From Bacillota bacterium (GTDB taxonomy: Bacteria > Bacillota > Sulfobacillia > Sulfobacillales > Sulfobacillaceae), in NCBI GenBank assembly GCA_026627385.1, contig JAPNUR010000005.1:1-64000 (forward strand): 64,000 bases of DNA. Direction: 5' to 3'. The stretch's first letter is position 1; the number at the start of each line of letters is the position of its first letter. Position numbers and translations under genes: made by a program. Shown here one piece after another: positions 1 to 8,769 of the stretch. Below the pieces are notes generated by a model. It saw nothing but the letters and a program-made list of their open reading frames with translations, ran no database searches and was not told the origin of the DNA.

Positions 1-550
1 AGGGCTGGGGTAAAGTTTCTTGGCGGGCATCCTCAACGCCAGTCACGGTGCGGTCCCTAGAACAGCGCAAAAAGCTCTTAGCGAACAATGCCGGGGATAC
101 CCAGGGTCACTTTTCGCACAGTGGCCAACATAAGCGATGCCTAGAGAAGGCAGAGAAGGCGATGCCAAGACGTCCGCCGAATATCGGTGTGCCACATGCT
201 ATGGATCATGACGGCTCAGGGATTCCGGTGTTTTTACGCGACCAGCGTATTGTCCGAGGGAAAGACACGCCATCGTGCGCTACCGCCGGGTTGATTACCC
301 GCCATCACAAAAGGTCTGTAGGGAAGAAGATGTCGACCAATGCATGAGGGATGGAAAAGAGACTGACATATCGGGCCCGCGGTGCGCGTAGCCGGAGAAT
401 TCCCGCGCCTACAGTTGTTTTGGTTGGTCGTCTGAGAGTCTGCTGAGAATAGGCATCGGATAAACCGCATGGCCCGGTACCTGAGGAACCGTGTACGTCA
501 ATGCGAGAGCGGTCGCCCAGGATGACGTCCCTACTTCCAAACCGTCAGGC
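1..550. other. No supportable gene
   Basis: I see no reading frame here with recognisable protein features, a good ribosome binding site and a plausible product. Short open frames exist on both strands, but their composition (many Arg, His, Ser, Pro) is typical of noncoding GC-rich DNA. It lies just downstream of the broken MOSC gene, so it may be part of the same decaying stretch. Confidence refers to the absence of an intact gene. Confidence 0.5.
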
Positions 551-1271
551 TCATCCGCTCATCCCCCCGTTTTCTGCGACATGGGAAAGGTACCTTTGCG
601 CGGTTTTACGAAGCTCGGCCCCGAGATTGGCTAGGCTAATAAGGGCCATCCAGTCCGGTGGTGATCCCCCTTTCGCCACTAGTTCAGTAACCCGTACCAC
701 TGTCCAGTCCGGATACGGACGCGCCACCAACTGCACGGCGTCCCCGACTTGGATCCGGCCACCTTCCACGACCCGAAGATAGAGGCCCGTCCAACCGCTG
801 CGCAAAATCGCTGAAACCAGCTTTGACCCTCCGCCCAGTTGGCGTGCCTGCTTCCCACAGGGAATTCGCGGTTAGGTCACTTTGACGACAACGGTGCCGA
901 TCCGATACCGGTCACCCAAGGCTGCTGTCGTTTCGTCAAAGGCGACATTACCTCCGGCGGCAAACGCTAGATTGACCCCGATGGTCCCGGGATCCAATTC
1001 ATCTCCTCCTACAAGACGGGCCAGACTGTCTAGATTGCTTTGAAAGTGGGCGTAAATGGCTTTGTGTACCCCTCGGTGGTTTTTACGATCGGCCTGCCGA
1101 TCCCCTGCCAAGCCGCCTGCATCCACCGCCACGGGCCCATTTAAGGAGGCCTTACTGATTGCCGACCAATATGCGACGACCACGCACAAACTGCCGCGGG
1201 GTACCCACGTGGATAGACTTTACAATCCCTAGAATTCTGCCCGGTGCCTGATCCGGATCATCGCGTTCCAT
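551..1271 (-). pseudogene. Broken MOSC-domain protein (YiiM-like)
   Basis: Three pieces of one MOSC-domain protein lie in order on the minus strand. The first, starting near 1271, carries an N-terminal motif like KSIHVGTPRQF. The second (about 1175 to 875) is in another frame and carries SAISKASLNGPV, GLAGDRQADRKNHRG and GDRYRIGTVVVKVT. The third (871 to 551) carries PRIPCGKQARQLGG and SGWTGLYLRVVEGG. MOSC proteins normally read VTQPRxPC at the second junction; here the codon between VT and PRIPC is TAA at 872-874, in the same frame, so a single CAA to TAA change would explain it. The N-terminal junction near 1155-1185 needs a frame change. Two separate lesions make an inactive gene likely. 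Intact relatives are about 210-220 residues and are linked to molybdenum or sulfur transfer and to detoxification of N-hydroxylated bases; I infer no activity here. Confidence 0.82.
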
Positions 1272-1773
1272 GGTTGCCGTATTCCCCTCCCTGACCCCGC
1301 AATTTGTCGTCCTGGCGGGCTGGTGCAAGATTGATGTGAGACAAATGGTCACTCTTGTCCTTCCATCCTCATCGCGACATCGCTTCTTAGAGTCTCTTTC
1401 ACCAAGTCGCCGACTACCTACTCTCGCACGGAGACCGGCAGAATGTCTCAGCATTTCGCACCTACACTAACACGGATTTTCCGCCCACCATGGAGCCAAT
1501 GTTGCTTCACATGAGGACACAGCGTTCGTTTGCTACTCTGCCCCGTTCACACCCGCACGGCTCGTACTTCATCGTCCAAGGTGGCGACAGCATGACCTCC
1601 CAACTTACATGCGTATCGGGCGCTCGCCCTACCTGAACCTGTAGCTGCTAGCGAGATCCAAGGTGGTCTGGGCCAGAAAATCGGAATAAGAACCCCACGG
1701 GTCCCAGGATACCATCCGTGCGGCACGGATTGGGGCGTTGTATGGCAGCCGATGGTGTTCCGATACCGGCAGG
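1272..1773. other. No supportable gene
   Basis: About 500 bases between the broken MOSC gene and the DUF488 gene. Open frames on the minus strand here show no recognisable motif and no convincing ribosome binding site. I see no strong terminator or tRNA. This matches the poor coding quality of the whole first 2.9 kb. Confidence 0.45.
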
Positions 1774-2151
1774 TCATAAGTCGGATAGTGGTCGCGCGGT
1801 TGTCGCTTGCAAAAAGTCGCGCAAAATGGGCACGTGACTCAGGTCCACGTCGCGGCTTGCAGTCATCAGAGCAATAGGTCCGGTACGCCAAAAGCCCTCT
1901 AGCATCTCCCAAGCGGGCGAATCCACCATAGCGGCGAGTTCATCCCAATAACGTTGCCGAAAGACGGCATAGCGCGCGGGATCGTGCGCGTACCATCGGC
2001 GCAAAGTGGTGCTCGGCGCGATATCCTTGAGCCACGTGTCCCAGGGGGGATCCGTCTTACGAATTCCACGCGGCCAGAGCCGGTCCACCAAGACGCGATG
2101 CACTGCCCCGCGCTCCACGGTCCCAATCCGGGCCACCCATATTGGATTCAC
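1774..2151 (-). CDS. DUF488 (YeaO-like) protein
   Basis: A 125-residue protein of the DUF488/YeaO family, whose biochemical role is not established. The signature VLVDRLWPRGI is near residues 20-30, followed by a WLKDIAPSTTLRRW segment and an FRQRYWDEL segment, the standard order in this family. I chose the GTG at 2151 because it follows an excellent ribosome binding site (GGGAGGGG, 5 nt spacing) and gives the usual family length of about 120. A GTG at 2220 would add 23 residues without a good site. It lies alone in a poorly coding region beside a pseudogene and appears intact. Confidence 0.82.
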   Translation of the reverse strand: MNPIWVARIGTVERGAVHRVLVDRLWPRGIRKTDPPWDTWLKDIAPSTTLRRWYAHDPARYAVFRQRYWDELAAMVDSPAWEMLEGFWRTGPIALMTASRDVDLSHVPILRDFLQATTARPLSDL

Positions 2152-2895
2152 ACGCTCCCCTCCCTTTGCCGCATTGGCTAAGGATGCGGTGTCGAAAGCA
2201 AAGTACTGGTGTTCTTTCACGTTGGCGCGTTAAAACCGGTGCTGCACGTTATCGACACTTTCTGGCCTTAGACCCCTTCCTCCCCATCATACATTTTATC
2301 AGACGCACCTAAATCCCGTTCAAATAGCGGGGATATCAGGTACCCACCCCGTCTCCCGCTCTTCAGTTCCTTGTTCCATCCCGGCATAGGGCTTGGCAGC
2401 CGTCGCATGGCCTCTTCGTGGCACGCTCGCATTGAGCAAGGTACAATCCGTTCATTCGGTGTCATGCCCAAGGTTCGGTATCGGTTGCGAGCCCTCGCGT
2501 TACGAGCTGTGACACGATTTCCGAAGGCTCGCCCGGCCATCGCCATCAACCGTCCCACTCGAAAACCCTTGGCTAGCTGCTCGCAAAATCTCAAACTCAA
2601 GGGTGCACCAATGATTTATCGTGGAATCGTGAGCCCGCCACATTGTCCAGGCCGTTGTGGTCCTGTCGATCAATCCATTGCGTGACGACCAATAATCCGC
2701 CCACGCTCTTAAAGACATTCGCTGGTTTAGCGCAGGGCCCCTCGCGTTGGGCAGTCTCCCGTCCTCCCTTGAAATCCTGGTCACTACGGGGCCCCTCAGA
2801 ATGCATGTCCTGTTCCCAAGAGCGCAATGTGCTATAATTTCCCCGACGTTGGCCCGCGTCCCCGATCGTCGAGGCCAGCGAAGAGGAGGGTATCG
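2152..2895. other. Long gap without a recognised gene
   Basis: About 740 bases between the divergent DUF488 and SPW-like genes. Several open frames of 90-125 codons exist on the minus strand (between about 2268 and 2971), but none shows a known motif and they overlap one another in different frames. The 5' regions of both flanking genes must lie here. Nothing else is supportable. Confidence 0.4.
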
Positions 2896-3261
2896 ATGCG
2901 CTGGCGATGGTGGTTAGTTGTAGCAGTGGCTGCTTGGGATATTGCCAGTGGCTGGCTCCTGTCGGCCGCACGTGAAGCCGCGTACGTGCGGGGAAACTTT
3001 CTCCTGGGCGGCCTCCTTATTGGACTGCTAGGGCTCTGGATGGCCGTCGTTCCCCGCGGGGCCGTATGCCGGGTTATTGCGCTCGCGTATTTAGGGCTCT
3101 GGATGGCTGCCTCCCCGTGGATTTTTTCTTTTCAGCGCCACTGGAAAGACACACCTGTTACGGTAGCGGCCGGGCTGATAGTCTTTCTGTGCGCCGCTTT
3201 AACAGCGGTGGTCCGGGATGACACCGAGGCGCGCGCCGGCCGGCACCGCCGGCGCGCGTAA
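2896..3261 (+). CDS. Small SPW-repeat-like membrane protein
   Basis: A 121-residue protein with about four hydrophobic segments (roughly residues 5-25, 35-52, 57-75 and 90-108) and a basic C-terminal tail. Two related halves each carry a GLWMA motif (LLGLWMAVVP and YLGLWMAASPWIFSF). The second, ASPW followed by a hydrophobic stretch, resembles the SPW repeat found in small bacterial membrane proteins of unknown role. The ATG at 2896 follows GAGGAGGG at good spacing; an upstream in-frame ATG at 2827 lacks a site and would add a non-hydrophobic tail. It converges on the diiron-oxidase-like gene at 3276. Family assignment is tentative; membrane location is well supported. Confidence 0.65.
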   Translation: MRWRWWLVVAVAAWDIASGWLLSAAREAAYVRGNFLLGGLLIGLLGLWMAVVPRGAVCRVIALAYLGLWMAASPWIFSFQRHWKDTPVTVAAGLIVFLCAALTAVVRDDTEARAGRHRRRA

Positions 3262-3275
3262 GAAGGGCGCCTCTC

Positions 3276-4004
3276 TCATCTGGCGAGCCCAGACTGAATA
3301 AAGAGGCCGCGATACATGTTGGCTTCCGTGTGGGCAATTTCTTTGCCAATGGCTAGCAGGTGTGGCCAGGCATCCTCGGTCGCATAGTCTAGCAGCACGT
3401 CACGGCAGAGCGCATAGTGCCGCGGTTCGTCATGTTGCGCGTGCACATCCCAAAAGGTGGTATCGATCACGCCCTCGCGTTGATAGGCAGGGTGGCGCAA
3501 CCCTTGGGCAATCGCCCCCATCACTTCCCCAGCAAAAAATTCTGATCCTAACCCCACGGCCGCCATGGCCTCCAGCGGACGTGCCGACCGAAAAAATTCC
3601 AGAAACGCGTCGACCGCCCCTCGGACTGCCGAAGAGATGGGCGGCCACCGGGACATGTCCTCGTACCATCCGGTGACGGACGGGTCCACACTCGCCCAAA
3701 AGGTGCGATACAGGCATGCGTGCGAGGCGCCCGGACGTCCCCTGCCCGCCTCATCCCAGAGGTTGTCGGCGAGTGGTATCCACCATGCGTCGCAAGGTTC
3801 CATAGCCGCTATCGCAGCTCCTAAAATCCGCGGGAAATGCGCGCTATAATGTGCATACTGCGCTGCAAAATATTGCAAGAACTGCCGATCCCAGGCACCG
3901 GCCGACAATGTTTGGAAAAACGGTTGCGCTAGAAACTCGGCCGCCACATAGGTTTTCATGGCGTCCTCGACCTCGTCGAGTGTACGAGGCATTGCTACAG
4001 ACAT
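3276..4004 (-). CDS. Haem-oxygenase-fold iron-containing redox enzyme
   Basis: A 242-residue all-helical protein resembling the haem-oxygenase-like diiron oxidase/PqqC/TenA superfamily. Possible metal-ligand motifs are DNLWDEAGRGRPGASH around residues 80-95, a glutamate in GSEFFAGEV around 155, and a C-terminal DVHAQHDEPRH around 188-198. The last two fit the E...(D/E)xxH...H arrangement of iron-containing members. Members oxidise small molecules or modify amines; the substrate cannot be read from the sequence. The ATG at 4004 has a strong GGGAGG site 7 nt upstream. It is the last of a minus-strand run following pepA (146 nt gap), so it may be a separate unit. It could instead be a TenA-like hydrolase, but no thiaminase cysteine motif is evident. 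Confidence 0.72.
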   Translation of the reverse strand: MSVAMPRTLDEVEDAMKTYVAAEFLAQPFFQTLSAGAWDRQFLQYFAAQYAHYSAHFPRILGAAIAAMEPCDAWWIPLADNLWDEAGRGRPGASHACLYRTFWASVDPSVTGWYEDMSRWPPISSAVRGAVDAFLEFFRSARPLEAMAAVGLGSEFFAGEVMGAIAQGLRHPAYQREGVIDTTFWDVHAQHDEPRHYALCRDVLLDYATEDAWPHLLAIGKEIAHTEANMYRGLFIQSGLAR

Positions 4005-4150
4005 TCATGACCCTCCCATGCCGCGCTAGCCAATATGCCGTGGTACACACTGCGGTTACCAGGATTGGGCACCCCTCTTCATAGGGGTCTTGCGCCGCGT
4101 CTGACCCATCAGAAGCCGCCGCCGATCCCGCGCGACGGCTTCCGGAAACC

Positions 4151-5620
4151 TTAGCGGCTTAACATTTCCGCCAATTTCACAAAGGTTCGCACCATTACAC
4201 CGGTGGGCCCGTTCTTTGTCCGATTGAGAGCACTCTTCGCTGTCCACGCAGTACCCGCGATATCAAGGTGCGCAAATGGCACCTCTCCCGCGAATTCCGA
4301 AATGATGAGCCCCCCGGTAATAGTTCCGGCGTCGCGCCCCGGCGCATTCTTCAAGTCCGCCACGTCCGAACGGTACAACTCGCGATATTCGGGATACACC
4401 GGCAAACGCCAAACGCGTTCCCCACTCGCCTCCGAGGCTTGCAGCACCAAGCTTGCCAACGGATCGTCGGTGGCCACTAAAGCCGTCGCCTCATGACCTA
4501 GGGCTGTCAGTACGGCTCCGGTTAAGGTGGAGGTTTCGACGATCCAGTCCACCCCGAGATGCGCGGCATAACTGACCGCGTCAGCCAGCGCGACCCGCCC
4601 TTCGGCATCTGTGTTGATAACCTCAATGGTTTTTCCGTTAAAGGCGGTGACGACATCGCCCGGTTTATAGGCGGATCCCGACGGCATGTTCTGGGCCAAC
4701 GCCATCAAGCCCACCACATTGATGGGAAGATGCAGGCGTGCAATCGCAATGAGGGCACCTAATACTGCCGCGGCCCCTAACATGTCAAATTTCATTTCCT
4801 CCATGCCTGCCGCTGATTTGAGGCTGATGCCCCCGGAGTCAAAGGTAATGCCTTTGCCCACCAACGCCAGTGTCCGCGAGCCACCGCCTTGATAGCGCAA
4901 TATCACCAAGCGCGGCGGATAGACACTCCCGCTCCCAACGCCTAAGAGCGCACCCATGCCAAGTTCGGCCAACCGCTGTTCGTCAAACACCTCGGTCGCG
5001 ATGCCGTATGTCTTCGCTTCCGTCACGGCCGCTTCCGCTAACAGTTCGGGATATAACTTGTTAGAGGGTCGCATTCCGAGATCGCGCACCAAGTTCTGAC
5101 TTTCCGCTAAAATGATTCCGCGCTGAATGGCGTTGTCCGCCGTTGACGCAAGACCCAAGAGCGTGGCTTCCTCCAGCGTATCTTCAGGGGGCGACGATTT
5201 ATAGGTGCTAAAGGCCCAGGATCCGACCATGAGTCCATCGGCTGCCGTTTCCGCCACCACGGACATCTCAAGCATCGTATCGGGCACGAGCCAGGCCATG
5301 CGCCGTGCCTTGTATTTCAGTGCTTCCTGAGCGGCTTTCCCCGCAGCCAGGCGCACCTCCCGGATCCCACACTGCTCACGACGGCCGAGCCCCAATACCA
5401 CAATCCTGCCCGCGCGAATAAACCCAAACGTATTCGTGCTCCAGGTCTCGAGCCAGCTGCTCCCCAATTGTTCTCGCTGGCGCGCAGCGCTGATCGCTCC
5501 CGCTAGCCGGCGGTCTAATTCCGCCACCTCCGCACTGAAGTCCCCATCTTGCCAAACCCCGACGACTAACAAATCCCCATCGTAATCCCAAGGTTTTACG
5601 TCACTTTGCAGAACGTTCAT
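4151..5620 (-). CDS. pepA: Leucyl aminopeptidase (M17 family)
   Basis: A 489-residue cytosolic metallo-aminopeptidase that removes N-terminal residues from peptides. The C-terminal catalytic domain shows the family metal-site motifs GKGITFDSGGISLK and the signature NTDAEGRVALADA, plus the conserved ETSTLTGA segment. The N-terminal third is the variable M17 domain. Length matches the family (about 480-500). The ATG at 5620 is preferred over 5626 because AGGAGG sits properly in front of it. It is 18 nt downstream of the M19 dipeptidase gene, so the two likely form a peptide-degrading pair with ymdB upstream. Confidence 0.95.
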   Translation of the reverse strand: MNVLQSDVKPWDYDGDLLVVGVWQDGDFSAEVAELDRRLAGAISAARQREQLGSSWLETWSTNTFGFIRAGRIVVLGLGRREQCGIREVRLAAGKAAQEALKYKARRMAWLVPDTMLEMSVVAETAADGLMVGSWAFSTYKSSPPEDTLEEATLLGLASTADNAIQRGIILAESQNLVRDLGMRPSNKLYPELLAEAAVTEAKTYGIATEVFDEQRLAELGMGALLGVGSGSVYPPRLVILRYQGGGSRTLALVGKGITFDSGGISLKSAAGMEEMKFDMLGAAAVLGALIAIARLHLPINVVGLMALAQNMPSGSAYKPGDVVTAFNGKTIEVINTDAEGRVALADAVSYAAHLGVDWIVETSTLTGAVLTALGHEATALVATDDPLASLVLQASEASGERVWRLPVYPEYRELYRSDVADLKNAPGRDAGTITGGLIISEFAGEVPFAHLDIAGTAWTAKSALNRTKNGPTGVMVRTFVKLAEMLSR

Positions 5621-5638
5621 GCGCATCCTCCTCTACTC

Positions 5639-6601
5639 TTAACCCCAGGCTTGCGTAAAAAATTCTATGTAGTTTTGGCCAAAGATCCGCCGAATGGTCG
5701 TATCCGACAAACCGCGCTCGCTCATCCGGGATGCGAGCTGCGGCAATTTCGTTACGTCCTCCAGCCCGGGCACCGGTGTCTCCACCCCATCAAAGTCAGA
5801 CCCCAAGCCTATGTGCTGGTCATTGCCCAAAAGATCCAGAACGTAAATCATATGGTCAATCACGCGGTCCATATTGGCCTCGCCCCCTAAAAAGTCGCGC
5901 ACAAACGTGATGCCCATGATTCCCTGCTTGGCGGCCAGCGCCCGGATTTGCGCGTCGCTTAAATTGCGCCGATGCGGGGCTAGGGCCCGAACGTTGGAGT
6001 GAGACGCAATGACCGGCTTCTCAGAGATTTCCAGGACATCCCAAAATCCTGCTTCGGCTAGATGAGAGACATCAACGACGATATTCACCTGGTTCATGGC
6101 ACGAATGATGGCGCGTCCAGCACGGCTGACACCACCACCGCCAGGGTCTTCACCAGCGCCATCGGCCAAGGCATTGCGTTCGTTCCAGGTCAAACTCGCC
6201 AGGCGTACACCCAGTCGGTGCAAAATGCGCACCATGGCGGGGTCGGTGCCAATCCCTTCGGATCCCTCAATGGACATGACGGCACCCAACCCACCGTGTT
6301 GCATGACGCGTTCCAGCGACGCCTGATCCGTCACCGCGGAAATCCACTCCGGATGGCCTCCCACCTCCTGCCAAAACGCGTCGATGTACTGCATGAGGCG
6401 CTGCATCGCGCGCTCCGGCTTGTACTCCGGCTCCACCCACAGCGAGAAAAACTGCAACGTATGGCCTGCTTCGCGCATGCGCGGAAAATCTAACTGGCCG
6501 CGTTGGGAGCGTTCGAATAAATGCCGTTCGCCCCGCAAGACCGCTCCAAGGCTATCGGCGTGTGTATCCACGACCACTAGTTGCTCTCCATGAAACTCCA
6601 C
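5639..6601 (-). CDS. Membrane dipeptidase family (M19) peptidase
   Basis: A 320-residue zinc dipeptidase of the renal-dipeptidase family, hydrolysing dipeptides, in some members with D-residues. Visible motifs are VDTHADSLG (first metal ligands), an acidic MSIEGSEG segment, NIVVDVSHLAEAGFWD, and the long conserved stretch beginning IASHSNVRALAPHRRN. No signal peptide is present, so a cytoplasmic location is expected despite the family name. The GTG at 6601 has AGGAGG 7 nt upstream. It sits 11 nt after ymdB and 18 nt before pepA, suggesting cotranscription and joint peptide turnover. Confidence 0.93.
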   Translation of the reverse strand: MEFHGEQLVVVDTHADSLGAVLRGERHLFERSQRGQLDFPRMREAGHTLQFFSLWVEPEYKPERAMQRLMQYIDAFWQEVGGHPEWISAVTDQASLERVMQHGGLGAVMSIEGSEGIGTDPAMVRILHRLGVRLASLTWNERNALADGAGEDPGGGGVSRAGRAIIRAMNQVNIVVDVSHLAEAGFWDVLEISEKPVIASHSNVRALAPHRRNLSDAQIRALAAKQGIMGITFVRDFLGGEANMDRVIDHMIYVLDLLGNDQHIGLGSDFDGVETPVPGLEDVTKLPQLASRMSERGLSDTTIRRIFGQNYIEFFTQAWG

Positions 6602-6612
6602 GCCCCCACCTC

Positions 6613-7392
6613 CTATTCGTAAATGAGAAAACGCTTAACATCCGTTGCCATTCCCGAGGCCACGTCAATCTCCACCAAGAGGGCACCAAATTGGCCTGGG
6701 CCCTGAGCGGTGTCAAATTTCACGGGGCGCTGGGTGCGCAGTTTTTGAATAACCAATTCCGTTTTGACGCCGATGATAGAGTTATGCGGGCCCGTCATGC
6801 CGAGATCCGTTAAAAAGGCCGTTCCTTTGGGCAAGATCCGCTCGTCCGCGGTTTGCACGTGGGTATGGGTACCCACGACCGCCGCCACGCGGCCATCAAG
6901 GTACCACGCCAGGGCGGCCTTCTCCGACGTGGTTTCCGCATGCACGTCCACGATGCTAAACGCAACATGTCCGTGAAGCGACTCCAAGACGTCGTCCATT
7001 GCTCGAAAGGGGTCATCGTATTGAAAAGGCATAAACGCCCGTCCGGCCACATTGATGACCGCCACGGGAATCCCCCGGGGGCTGACAATCACGTAGCCAC
7101 GACCAGGGGTCGACGGGGGAAGATTCAAAGGCCGCAAGACGTGCGGCACATCATCAATAAACTGAAATATTTCTTTTTTGTCAAATATATGGTTGCCAGA
7201 GGTAATGACGTCGATTCCGGAGCTCAGGAGTTCATCTAACACTTCGTGTGTGAGCCCATTGCCACCGGCCGCATTTTCGCCGTTGGCCACGACGAGATCA
7301 ATACCAAATTCATCGCGAAGAGCCCGAGTATGTTGACCAACCATGCGGCGCCCGGTCTTGCCTACGATGTCCCCGATTAATAGCACCCGCAT
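6613..7392 (-). CDS. ymdB: YmdB-type metallophosphoesterase
   Basis: A 259-residue calcineurin-like phosphoesterase of the TIGR00282/YmdB family; in Bacillus subtilis YmdB hydrolyses cyclic nucleotides in vitro and affects the choice between motility and biofilm. The metal motifs are GDIVGKTGRR near the N-terminus, NGENAAGG, SGNHIFD, and VDVHAE followed by VVGTHTHVQTAD. The ATG at 7392 follows AAAGGAGG at ideal spacing. In many Firmicutes ymdB follows recA and rny; here rny is not between them. Function is confidently a phosphoesterase; the physiological role is inferred from family. Confidence 0.93.
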   Translation of the reverse strand: MRVLLIGDIVGKTGRRMVGQHTRALRDEFGIDLVVANGENAAGGNGLTHEVLDELLSSGIDVITSGNHIFDKKEIFQFIDDVPHVLRPLNLPPSTPGRGYVIVSPRGIPVAVINVAGRAFMPFQYDDPFRAMDDVLESLHGHVAFSIVDVHAETTSEKAALAWYLDGRVAAVVGTHTHVQTADERILPKGTAFLTDLGMTGPHNSIIGVKTELVIQKLRTQRPVKFDTAQGPGQFGALLVEIDVASGMATDVKRFLIYE

Positions 7393-7462
7393 ACTTGGCC
7401 TCCTTTGGTCACGATCTGGGGGCATCGCGCGGCGGACTAACCGGCGGCCCCAAATTGGCGCA

Positions 7463-7975
7463 TTACGTGTTGAAGATTAAGACGCGCCCTTCGTCCCGCA
7501 ATGCGACTAATTGGCCGCCGCCTTCGGCAATTAAGGCCTCGAGTTGCTCCAGGATGGTCTCTTCTTGCACCATCAAGTCTTCGTCCAAGAGGTCGTGTGG
7601 ATCAAAGAGGACGGTGAGTTCCAATTGATCGCGCAAGATTTCAATGGTCATCCCGATTTCTTCAACCGACACGGTGTCCGTATCACGGGTCAACTCCACC
7701 GTCGTCACTGGTTCAGCGCGATCGGCACTCAGTTCGAGCATAGTCAGCGGGCGACGCGTCATGTCGCGATAGGCGACGAGCGCTGTCGTGACCTCATCCA
7801 CCACGCGGCTCCACGCATCGTCGGCAATAGCGCCCCGCACCACAAACGTGACTTGAATTGTCTTGGCTTCCGGATTATACTGCACGCTCGAGACTTCTGG
7901 GTAGCGCATCAGCACAGCAATTAAGGTGCCTAGTCCCCGGGTGCTTCCACCCCAACTCCAGGATGTGATAGGCAA
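7463..7975 (-). CDS. Uncharacterised acidic protein between ferredoxin and ymdB
   Basis: I do not recognise this 170-residue protein. It is soluble, acidic and rich in Val, Leu, Glu, Asp and Thr. It has an N-terminal part with beta-like stretches (SVQYNPEAKTIQVTFVV), a central EEIGMTIEILRDQLELTV segment and a C-terminal helix (EETILEQLEALIAEGG). No metal motif, signal peptide or membrane segment is visible. The TTG at 7975 follows GGGGTGG. It lies 37 nt after the ferredoxin gene and about 70 nt before ymdB, in the slot where rny or similar genes lie in other Firmicutes. Coding is supported by position, strand, composition and lack of competing frames. Confidence 0.8.
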   Translation of the reverse strand: MPITSWSWGGSTRGLGTLIAVLMRYPEVSSVQYNPEAKTIQVTFVVRGAIADDAWSRVVDEVTTALVAYRDMTRRPLTMLELSADRAEPVTTVELTRDTDTVSVEEIGMTIEILRDQLELTVLFDPHDLLDEDLMVQEETILEQLEALIAEGGGQLVALRDEGRVLIFNT

Positions 7976-8012
7976 AGAACCACCCCTTCCTCATCTCCCG
8001 CGTGTGGCCCGA

Positions 8013-8324
8013 TCACCGGGTTCGTCGCGCGTTGGGGTCCCCCGGTGGGCTCCATCGCTCAGTGTTGACCGGAGCTCGCTCTGGATAAAGAGCGGCAAAC
8101 TTACGGCGCAGGGCGTCTTCCGGTTCGACATGCGCTTCATCCTCGACACATGACTCGACCGGACAGACCTCCACGCACTGTTGGGTCGCATAAAAGCCGT
8201 AACATTCGGTGCAATGGCCGGGGTCAATCACGTAGATTGTGGGCCCCTCGGAAATCGCGTTGTTAGGGCATTCGGGCTCACACGCCCCGCAGGCAATACA
8301 CTCGTCAACAATCTTCAACGCCAT
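8013..8324 (-). CDS. YfhL-type 2[4Fe-4S] ferredoxin
   Basis: A 103-residue ferredoxin. Two cluster motifs are visible: CIACGACEPECP near residues 9-20, and a second CTEC followed after an insertion by CVEVCPVESC. The insertion between cysteines of the second motif is typical of the YfhL/Alvin-type group with a low-potential cluster. A charged C-terminal tail of about 30 residues follows. The ATG at 8324 has AAAGGAG properly placed upstream. It overlaps the 3' end of recX by 20 nt, so it is probably translated from the recA-recX transcript. Its electron partners are not apparent in the neighbourhood. Confidence 0.92.
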   Translation of the reverse strand: MALKIVDECIACGACEPECPNNAISEGPTIYVIDPGHCTECYGFYATQQCVEVCPVESCVEDEAHVEPEDALRRKFAALYPERAPVNTERWSPPGDPNARRTR

Positions 8325-8769
8325 TCCCGTCGCTCCTTTGTCCGACCTCGGCCTCATGGCGGATCACGGCTGTGGGAAACCCTTCCCGGGCTAGATGACG
8401 AAGCCAGCGCGTAGGATCCAACACATTGCTTCTATCGTACCGCGGACGCAAGCGTTCGGCAATCGCTAGCCAATCAACTTGTCTTTCAAGATCCGCCATG
8501 ATCTCCTCGATGAAAGCGGGGGGAATCCCCCGCTGCATCAGGCGAGCCCAGATGTAACGCGGCCCTTTTAGGCGCCGCAAAGCATCGGCTACGGTCGCCT
8601 CAGCCACCTGGCGGTCGTCGAGATATCCCGAGGCCACGAAATGGGAGATAAGCGCCTCAATCTCCTCTAAAGGTGTCCCCCGTCGAAGCAAGCGCTGGCG
8701 AACTTCATGCGTCGTCAGACTCCGCCAACTGAGCCAGCGGAGCACCTCAGACTCAATGTCCGTCGGCAT
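8305..8769 (-). CDS. recX: Regulatory protein RecX
   Basis: A RecX-family protein of about 154 residues, which binds RecA filaments and modulates recombinase activity. It shows the helical repeat signature: [19 protein letters not shown], then [11 protein letters not shown], and a second repeat with [16 protein letters not shown]. It overlaps the end of recA by 17 nt if started at ATG 8769; a TTG at 8793 would lengthen it by 8 residues. Neither has a strong ribosome site, so coupling to recA translation is likely. Its own 3' end overlaps the ferredoxin start. The C-terminus diverges from typical RecX, but the recA context makes the call secure. Confidence 0.9.
   Translation of the reverse strand: MPTDIESEVLRWLSWRSLTTHEVRQRLLRRGTPLEEIEALISHFVASGYLDDRQVAEATVADALRRLKGPRYIWARLMQRGIPPAFIEEIMADLERQVDWLAIAERLRPRYDRSNVLDPTRWLRHLAREGFPTAVIRHEAEVGQRSDGNGVEDC

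Noticed and set aside
48-470. Small open frames at the left end as possible transposase remnants
   Set aside because: No transposase motif or terminal inverted repeat could be seen on either strand.
1547-1912. 121-codon minus-strand frame at the DUF488 end
   Set aside because: It overlaps the well-supported DUF488 gene in another frame and lacks motifs.
2268-2971. Overlapping minus-strand open frames of 94-124 codons
   Set aside because: They contradict each other in frame, have no recognisable domain, and one runs into the SPW-like gene.
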